Origin: an uncultured Prevotella sp.
GTDB lineage: Bacteria; Bacteroidota; Bacteroidia; Bacteroidales; Bacteroidaceae
Length of the DNA stretch: 12,374 nt
Direction of reading: 5' to 3'
Assembly (NCBI GenBank): GCA_900314365.1
Contig: OMVH01000263.1
Span: 1-12,374 of the forward strand
The translations under genes and the position numbers were made by a program. Below the pieces are notes generated by a model. The model was not told the DNA's origin. It did not search any database and saw only the letters and a list, made by a program, of their open reading frames with translations. Below, in pieces: positions 6,351-12,374 of the stretch. Numbering within the stretch: the first letter of the stretch is position 1; every line of letters begins with the position of its first letter.

Positions 6351-8480
6351 ATGAAAAAGATATTATTCTTAGCTGCCGCATTGCTGGCACCCTTATGGGC
6401 GCTCGCCCAGCAAGTGAAATCGCCCGATGGAAATATTTCTGTCACGTTCTCGCTTCAGAACGGTGTACCCACCTACGAGATGTCCTATAAGGGCAAGGCT
6501 GTGGTGAAGCCATCGCATTTGGGGCTCGAACTGGCCAAGGACAAACATGCCTCAAAGGGTGACAAGGAGACAAGTCTCATGGACGGTTTCACAGAGACGG
6601 GCTCCCGTCAATCTACGTTCGATGAGACGTGGAAACCTGTATGGGGACAGTATGCGAATATCCGTAACCATTATAATGAACTTGAAGTCGACCTCGCCCA
6701 GTCTGCCACATCAAGACGGATGGTGATTCGCTTCAGGGTCTACAACGAGGGTATGGGGCTGCGCTATGAGTTCCCCCAACAGAAGGAACTCAACTACTTT
6801 GTTATAAAAGAGGAGCATACGCAGTTCGCTATGACCGGTGACCACACGGCATGGTGGATTCCCGGCGACTACGATACGCAGGAGCAGGAGACGCAGGAGA
6901 GCAAGCTTTCAGAGATTCGTTCTCGCTTCCATGATGCTGTCAACTGGACCAATTCGTCGGTTGCTGTGTTCTCGCCCACCGGTGTGCAGACATCCTTACA
7001 GATGAAAACCCAGGACGGGCTCTATATCAACATCCATGAGGCTGCCTGCATCGACTATGCAACCATGCATCTCAATCTTGATGACAAGAACATGGTGTTC
7101 GAGAGCTGGCTTACTCCTGACGCTACGGGCTTGAAGGGCTTCATGCAGACGCCCTGCCAGACACCCTGGCGTACGGTGATGGTGAGTGATGATGCGCGCA
7201 CCATGCTGGCAAGTAGTATGATATACAATCTCAACGAGCCTTGTAAGATAGAAGACACAAGCTGGATTCATCCTACGAAGTACTGTGGCGTGTGGTGGGA
7301 GATGATTGTCGGGCGCAACAGCTGGAACTACACCGACGACTATCCTTCAGTAAAGCTCGACCAAATGGACTGGAGCAAAGCCAAGCCTAACGGACGCCAT
7401 GGGGCCAATACGGCTACTGTCAAGCGATATATTGACTTCGCGGCCGCCAATGGCCTGCAGGAGGTGCTCGTGGAAGGATGGAATGTAGGTTGGGAGGACT
7501 GGTTCGGTCATCAGAAGGATTACGTCTTTGACTTCGTTACTCCTTACCCTGATTTTGACTTAAAGGAGCTCAACGACTATGCCCATTCGAAGGGGGTGAA
7601 GCTCATGATGCACCATGAGACGAGCAGTAGCGTGGTCAACTACGAGCGTCACTTGGAAAAGGCTTATTCGCTCATGAACCATTATGGCTATGATGCAGTG
7701 AAGAGCGGATATGTAGGCGATATCATTCCACGAGGTGACCACCACTACTCACAGTCCATGAACAATCACTATCTCTACTGTGTCAAAGAGGCTGCCAAGC
7801 ATCATATCATGGTGAATGCCCACGAGGCCGTGCGTCCTACGGGCATTGCGCGTACATGGCCCAACCTTGTGGGTAATGAGAGCGCACGGGGAACGGAATA
7901 TGAGGCTTTCGGCGGGAATGCTCCTTATCACACTGTCATCCTGCCCTTCACGCGACTGCAGGGAGGACCTATGGACTACACGCCGGGTATCCTCGAAACT
8001 CAGCTCAAGACATGGAGCAGCAATGAGAGTTATGTGCGCACTACGCTCGTGGGGCAACTCGCTCTCTATCTGGTGATGTGGGGTCCGTTGCAGATGGCTG
8101 CCGATCTGCCAGAGAACTATGCCAAGTACAACGATGCCTTTCAGTTCATCCGCGATGTGGCTGCCGATTGGTCAGACTCTCGTTATATTGAGGCTGAACC
8201 TGCCCGCTACATCACTGTGGCACGTAAGGCCAAGGGTACCGATGACTGGTTTATTGGTGGCAAGTGTAACGAGGATGGGCACAAGAGCATTGTTAAGCTC
8301 GATTTCCTCGACAAGGGCCGGAAATATGAGGCTACTATCTATGCCGATGGAAAGGATGCCTCCTATGACAAGAACCCCAAGGCCTACACCATTACTAAGC
8401 GTACGGTCAAGAAGGGCGATGTCCTGAAGTTGACCGAAGCTCGTGGCGGAGGCTTTGCCGTCAGTGTGAAGGCTAAGTGA
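6351..8480 (+). CDS. susB: GH97 alpha-glucosidase SusB
   Basis: Periplasmic calcium-dependent exo-alpha-glucosidase that releases glucose from malto-oligosaccharides with inversion. The protein has 709 residues. The signal peptide MKKILFLAAALLAPLWALA is cleaved before Q20. ATG 6351 is chosen over an in-frame TTG at 6339 because it gives a proper signal peptide. The GH97 motifs are MMHHETSSS (E423), NAHEAVRPTG (E492) and GNESARGTEYEAF (E510, E516). Spacings of 69 and 24 residues between E423, E492 and E516 match those I recall for the catalytic E439, E508 and E532 of B. thetaiotaomicron SusB. E178 and E510 match its calcium ligands E194 and E526. These point to the inverting glucosidase branch, not the retaining alpha-galactosidase branch. 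It lies 24 bases after the GH77 gene and 34 before the pullulanase gene. Confidence 0.96.
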   Translation: MKKILFLAAALLAPLWALAQQVKSPDGNISVTFSLQNGVPTYEMSYKGKAVVKPSHLGLELAKDKHASKGDKETSLMDGFTETGSRQSTFDETWKPVWGQYANIRNHYNELEVDLAQSATSRRMVIRFRVYNEGMGLRYEFPQQKELNYFVIKEEHTQFAMTGDHTAWWIPGDYDTQEQETQESKLSEIRSRFHDAVNWTNSSVAVFSPTGVQTSLQMKTQDGLYINIHEAACIDYATMHLNLDDKNMVFESWLTPDATGLKGFMQTPCQTPWRTVMVSDDARTMLASSMIYNLNEPCKIEDTSWIHPTKYCGVWWEMIVGRNSWNYTDDYPSVKLDQMDWSKAKPNGRHGANTATVKRYIDFAAANGLQEVLVEGWNVGWEDWFGHQKDYVFDFVTPYPDFDLKELNDYAHSKGVKLMMHHETSSSVVNYERHLEKAYSLMNHYGYDAVKSGYVGDIIPRGDHHYSQSMNNHYLYCVKEAAKHHIMVNAHEAVRPTGIARTWPNLVGNESARGTEYEAFGGNAPYHTVILPFTRLQGGPMDYTPGILETQLKTWSSNESYVRTTLVGQLALYLVMWGPLQMAADLPENYAKYNDAFQFIRDVAADWSDSRYIEAEPARYITVARKAKGTDDWFIGGKCNEDGHKSIVKLDFLDKGRKYEATIYADGKDASYDKNPKAYTITKRTVKKGDVLKLTEARGGGFAVSVKAK

Positions 8481-8514
8481 CGACAGAACTTTCTTTAACC
8501 CTCATTTTCCTGAT

Positions 8515-10416
8515 ATGAACATCCGACAATTATCCATCATGTTATTTGCGATGTTGTCAACAAATCTGTCTGCCTGGGCACAAGACATCTTCAATGAGAT
8601 GTCATACAGTCCCAAGCAGACTGTTTTTTTTCTCAACGCGCATAAGCGTCCCACTATCTCGCTTTGGAGCGATGGTACCGGAGGCAAGCCGGTGCGTACG
8701 GTGAAGATGCGTGCCGACGGTAAGAACCGTTGGACGGCCACTGTCAAAGGCGACCTGAAAGGGCTGTTCTATACCTTTAACATCGGAATGGGTGACACTC
8801 CGGGTGTCTTTGCCAAGGCCGTAGGTGTCAACGGGCAGCGTGGCGCCATCATCGACTTGCAACAGACCGATCCCGAAGGTTGGGCCGACGACCATCGGCT
8901 CACAACCCGTTCGCCCGCCGACCTTGTTGTCTACGAGATGCACCACCGCGACTTCTCCATCGCCAGCCATGCTGCCCATCCGGGGAAGTTCCTTGCACTG
9001 TCAGAGCCTTGGGCGGTGGACTATCTGAAAAGTCTCGGTGTCAACGCCGTGCATATCCTGCCGTCGTTTGACTTCGCCTCAGTCGATGAGACAAAACTCG
9101 ATAGGCCACAGTACAACTGGGGCTACGACCCACTGAACTACAATGTGCCCGAGGGTAGCTACGCCACCGATCCCTATACGCCTGCCACACGCATCCGGGA
9201 GTTCAAGCAGATGGTGCAGGCACTGCACAATGCTGGTATCCGCGTCATCCTTGACGTGGTCTACAACCACACCTTCGACTTGCAGAACAGCAACTTCCAG
9301 CGCACCTATCCCAATTACTATTATCGCTTTGCCAAGGACGGCAAACCCAGCAACGGCTCTGGATGCGGCAACGAGACGGCCTCGGAGAAACCTCTCATGC
9401 GCGAGTTCATGCTTGAAAGCGTGAAGTACTGGGCTGAGGAGTATCATATCGACGGCTTCCGCTTCGACCTCATGGGTGTGCACGACATCCCGACGATGAA
9501 CGCCATTCGCAAGGAGCTCACCGCCCTCGACCCTGGCATCTTCATCTATGGTGAGGGGTGGAGTGCTGGCAGCTGTGCACTGCCCAACGACAAACTGGCC
9601 ATGAAGGCCAACATGAAACAGCTGCAGGGCATTGCCGCCTTCTGTGATGACCTGCGCGATGCAGTGCGTGGACCGTTCAGCGACGACCACAAGCCTGCGT
9701 TCCTGGCCGGACTGCCGGGCAGTGAGGAGAGCATCAAGGCAGGCATAGCCGGAATGATAGCTCATCCACAGGTGGACTATTCCAAGGTGAACTACAGCAA
9801 AGAGCCGTGGGCTAAAGAGCCTACTCAGATGATAGCTTACGTGAGTTGTCACGACGACATGTGTCTGGTCGACCGTCTGAAGGCTACTATCCCCGGCATC
9901 AACACTCAGGAGCTGCAAGCCCTCGACAAGCTCGCTCAAACCATCGTGTTCACATCTCAAGGTGTGCCGTTCATGCTCAGTGGTGAGGAGCTGCTGCGCG
10001 ATAAAAAAGGTGTGCACAACAGCTTTAATTCTCCCGATAGCATCAATGCACTCGATTGGGGCAATCTGCAACGCTATCCGGGCATCACCGACTATTACCG
10101 CCGTCTCATTGCCTTGCGCCGTCATCATCCGGCTTTTCGCTTAGGCTCTGCCTCCGCAGTGCGTGAGCACTTGGAGTTCCTGCCGTCGCAGCCGGCCCTC
10201 GTGGCCTTCCATCTGAAGAACCTTGCCGGGGTCGACAGCTGGAGCGACATCTATGTGGTGTTCAACGGCAATCGCGACGCGCGCACAGTTGCCCTGCCCA
10301 GAGACAACTATCGTGTGGTCTGCCAGGACGGGCAGATCGACGAGACCGGTCTCGCCAGCCTACAAGGCGGCATGGTGAAGGTCAGTGGACAGAGTGCGAT
10401 GATCGTGGTAAAATAA
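8515..10416 (+). CDS. pulA: Type I pullulanase, GH13 (periplasmic)
   Basis: Debranching enzyme that hydrolyses alpha-1,6 linkages in pullulan and branched maltodextrins. The protein has 633 residues. The signal peptide ends at AWA-QD (residue 22/23). No lipobox cysteine is present, so it should be soluble in the periplasm. Residues about 24-125 form an N-terminal CBM48-like beta domain, and the GH13 barrel starts near ADLVVYEMHHRDFS at about 135. YNWGYDP at 200-206 is the type I pullulanase signature. Region I is DVVYNH (247-252), region II has nucleophile D318 (GFRFDLMG), region III has acid/base E347 (YGEGW), and region IV has stabiliser D447 (SCHDDM). A C-terminal beta domain ends the protein. 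An 8-T run lies at 8624-8631. It is 34 bases after susB and 10 before susA. GlgX or isoamylase is less likely because of YNWGYDP and the signal peptide. Confidence 0.93.
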   Translation: MNIRQLSIMLFAMLSTNLSAWAQDIFNEMSYSPKQTVFFLNAHKRPTISLWSDGTGGKPVRTVKMRADGKNRWTATVKGDLKGLFYTFNIGMGDTPGVFAKAVGVNGQRGAIIDLQQTDPEGWADDHRLTTRSPADLVVYEMHHRDFSIASHAAHPGKFLALSEPWAVDYLKSLGVNAVHILPSFDFASVDETKLDRPQYNWGYDPLNYNVPEGSYATDPYTPATRIREFKQMVQALHNAGIRVILDVVYNHTFDLQNSNFQRTYPNYYYRFAKDGKPSNGSGCGNETASEKPLMREFMLESVKYWAEEYHIDGFRFDLMGVHDIPTMNAIRKELTALDPGIFIYGEGWSAGSCALPNDKLAMKANMKQLQGIAAFCDDLRDAVRGPFSDDHKPAFLAGLPGSEESIKAGIAGMIAHPQVDYSKVNYSKEPWAKEPTQMIAYVSCHDDMCLVDRLKATIPGINTQELQALDKLAQTIVFTSQGVPFMLSGEELLRDKKGVHNSFNSPDSINALDWGNLQRYPGITDYYRRLIALRRHHPAFRLGSASAVREHLEFLPSQPALVAFHLKNLAGVDSWSDIYVVFNGNRDARTVALPRDNYRVVCQDGQIDETGLASLQGGMVKVSGQSAMIVVK

Positions 10417-10426
10417 TATAGAAGAT

Positions 10427-12265
10427 ATGAAGAAAACGCTCATGACATTAGGATTAGGACTGATGATGGCTACTGCAAGCGCTACCACCATCAGCCGTAT
10501 CGATCCCACCGACTGGTATGTGGGGATGAAGGACCCGAGCCTGCAGCTCATGGTCTATGGTAAGGACGTGAAGAACGTCAAAAAGGTCACTACTGACTAT
10601 CCCGGTGTAAAGGTGGACTCTGTGGTCCGCCTTGACTCGCCTAACTATCTGCTCGTCTATCTCAATCTGCAAGACGCCAAGGCCGGACAGATGACGCTCA
10701 ACTTCGACGGAAAGAAGGTGCGCTACACGCTCAAGAACCGTGCCATGCGTGGCGAGGACCATAAGGGCTTCTCCAATGCTGACGTGCTCTACCTGCTCAT
10801 GCCCGACCGCTTCGCCAATGGCAATCCGAAGAACGACGTGGTGAAGGGCATGCGCGACCAGGCCTGCGACCGCACAAAGCCGAGCCTGCGCCACGGCGGT
10901 GACCTCGCCGGAATCGAGCAGCACCTCGACTACTTCACCAATCTCGGCATCACCGCTCTGTGGTTCACGCCCATCCTGGAGAACGACTGGCCCAACGACC
11001 ACGGTGTGAACAGCTCGTATCATGGCTATGCCACCACTGATTATTATAAGGTGGATCCGCGCTTTGGCTCCAACGCAGAATACAAGCAGCTCATTGACGA
11101 ATGCCATAAGCGTGGACTGAAAGTGGTGATGGACATGATTTTCAACCATTGCAGTGACTATCATCCCTGGAACCTTGACCCGCCTTCGAAGGACTGGTTC
11201 AACAATCCCAACTATGGACTCCAGACTTCTTACAAGCTCACACCGGTGCTCGACCCCTACGCTTCCGATGTGGACAAACGAGAGACCGTTGACGGATGGT
11301 TCGTCCCCTCCATGCCCGATCTCAACCAGCGCAACCCGCATCTCATGCGCTACCTCATTCAGAACAGCGAGTGGTGGATAGAGACCGTGGGTATCGACGG
11401 CATACGCATGGACACCTATCCCTATGCCGACCGCAAGGCCATGGCTCATTGGATGGAAGTGCTCGACACGGAGTATCCGAACTTCAATACGGTGGGAGAG
11501 ACATGGGTCACTGAGCCTGCCTACACCGCCGCCTGGCAGAAGGACTCAAAGCTCAGCACGATGAACAGCTACCTGAAGACGGTCATGGACTTCAGCTTCT
11601 ACGACAAGCTCAGCCAGGCCAAGCATGAGGAGACCGATGACTGGTGGAAGGGCCTGAACCGCATCTACAACAGTCTGTGCTACGACTATCTCTATGCCGA
11701 CCCGTCGCATGTGCTGGCGTTCATCGAGAACCACGACACCGACCGCTTCCTTGGCAATGGCAAGGACTCCACTGCCCTGAAGCAGGCACTGGCATTGCTG
11801 CTTACTATCAACCGCATACCGCAGCTCTACTACGGCACGGAGGTGCTGATGAATGGCACCAAGGAGGTCACCGACGGTAACGTTCGCAAGGACTTCCCCG
11901 GAGGCTTTGCTGGCGATACACACAACTGTTTCTCTCCCGAGGGCCGTACCAAAGCTGAGAATGGCATGTTCGCTTGGTTGAGCAAGTTGTTGCACTGGCG
12001 TCAGGGCAACGAGATAATCAGTAAAGGCAGACAGACGCAGTTCATTCCTTATAAGGGTGTTTATGTTATCGCCCGGCAGTATCAAGGACATACGGTGCTG
12101 ACCATTCTTAATGGAAAGCGCAGTTCCAACGAGTTGCAGGTGAGTCGCTACGCTGAGGTTATAGGCCATCATACGGAGGCCCGTAACGTCATCACGGGCA
12201 GTTCCGTCAGTCTGGCTTCCAACATAAAGTTGCAACCCCGCGAAGCTCTCGTGGTGGAGTTCTGA
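10427..12265 (+). CDS. susA: Neopullulanase / cyclomaltodextrinase, GH13 (SusA-type)
   Basis: Periplasmic endo-acting alpha-glucanase that cuts alpha-1,4 bonds in maltodextrins, cyclodextrins and pullulan. The protein has 612 residues, close to the B. thetaiotaomicron SusA length. The signal peptide ends near TASA (residue 19). Residues about 20-110 form the cyclomaltodextrinase N-terminal beta domain. The catalytic barrel begins near ADVLYLLMPDRFANG. Region I is DMIFNH (236-241), region V is MPDLN (296-300), region II has nucleophile D329 (GIDGIRMDT), region III has acid/base E358 (VGETWV), and region IV has stabiliser D437 (FIENHDTDRF). A C-terminal beta domain ends in LQPREALVVEF. It is the last gene of the set, 10 bases after pulA, and complements pulA (alpha-1,6) and susB (terminal glucose). 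Family is certain; exact specificity is inferred. Confidence 0.93.
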   Translation: MKKTLMTLGLGLMMATASATTISRIDPTDWYVGMKDPSLQLMVYGKDVKNVKKVTTDYPGVKVDSVVRLDSPNYLLVYLNLQDAKAGQMTLNFDGKKVRYTLKNRAMRGEDHKGFSNADVLYLLMPDRFANGNPKNDVVKGMRDQACDRTKPSLRHGGDLAGIEQHLDYFTNLGITALWFTPILENDWPNDHGVNSSYHGYATTDYYKVDPRFGSNAEYKQLIDECHKRGLKVVMDMIFNHCSDYHPWNLDPPSKDWFNNPNYGLQTSYKLTPVLDPYASDVDKRETVDGWFVPSMPDLNQRNPHLMRYLIQNSEWWIETVGIDGIRMDTYPYADRKAMAHWMEVLDTEYPNFNTVGETWVTEPAYTAAWQKDSKLSTMNSYLKTVMDFSFYDKLSQAKHEETDDWWKGLNRIYNSLCYDYLYADPSHVLAFIENHDTDRFLGNGKDSTALKQALALLLTINRIPQLYYGTEVLMNGTKEVTDGNVRKDFPGGFAGDTHNCFSPEGRTKAENGMFAWLSKLLHWRQGNEIISKGRQTQFIPYKGVYVIARQYQGHTVLTILNGKRSSNELQVSRYAEVIGHHTEARNVITGSSVSLASNIKLQPREALVVEF

Positions 12266-12374
12266 ACAAATTGAGCACGAGGCCTGTTTTTATAGACTGA
12301 GTCCACTTGAAAAAGTTCGAAAGCACTATTTTGGGTGCACCCGATAACCCCCGTGGTTAAAGAGGTGAACTCGA
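12266..12374. other. Downstream non-coding segment, no gene recognised
   Basis: These 109 bases after susA contain a T5 run (about 12280-12284) without a convincing stem before it. They also contain a perfect 10-bp palindrome GGGTGCACCC at 12333-12342 and a small 5-bp stem-loop at 12345-12359 (TAACC / GGTTA). I see no open reading frame or tRNA. It could be the edge of a repeat or mobile element, but nothing in the window proves this. Confidence 0.3.

Noticed and set aside
9079..10128. 349-residue minus-strand reading frame over pulA
   Set aside because: Long antisense frames are expected from the codon bias of pulA; the product shows no known motif and the sense strand holds all pullulanase motifs.
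10454..11449. 331-residue minus-strand reading frame over susA
   Set aside because: Same explanation: a shadow of a strongly biased sense gene, with low-complexity His/Val-rich product.
12275..12290. Intrinsic terminator after susA
   Set aside because: There is a T5 run, but no stable GC-rich stem-loop directly before it.

Overview
This window is a starch/maltodextrin utilisation locus from a member of the Bacteroidota, most likely a Prevotella-like genus. The evidence is a SusC-type TonB-dependent receptor, a GH97 SusB and a SusA-type GH13 enzyme in one place, TAnnTTTG promoter boxes typical of Bacteroidales, A-rich translation leaders, and a roughly 50% GC sequence. The genus is an inference from gene order and composition.

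Layout. Positions 1-776 (minus strand) hold the 5' part of a susC-like outer-membrane transporter gene that runs off the left edge. Positions 777-1090 are a divergent control region with two identical, oppositely oriented TAACTTTG boxes and a perfect 12-bp LacI-type palindrome almost exactly midway between them. On the plus strand follow a LacI-family regulator (1091-2116), an inner-membrane MFS sugar transporter (2279-3616), a GH77 4-alpha-glucanotransferase with two N-terminal CBM20-type domains (3630-6326), a GH97 alpha-glucosidase SusB (6351-8480), a type I pullulanase (8515-10416) and a neopullulanase SusA (10427-12265). The last five genes are separated by only 10-34 bases and look like one operon. 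The final 109 bases hold no recognisable gene.

How the parts fit. Malto-oligosaccharides would enter the periplasm through the SusC-type receptor. There the signal-peptide-bearing pullulanase (alpha-1,6), SusA (mainly alpha-1,4) and SusB (terminal glucose release) trim them. The MFS protein would carry maltose or small oligosaccharides across the inner membrane. The GH77 enzyme has no signal peptide and would process them in the cytoplasm. The adjacent LacI regulator, rather than a SusR-type sensor, is the obvious candidate to control both directions.

The enzyme families are all known, and I did not find an entirely new system. The points most worth a second look are the symmetric divergent control region, the plant-DPE2-like architecture of the GH77 enzyme with an apparently eroded first starch-binding module, and the clean split between periplasmic and cytoplasmic enzymes within one operon.
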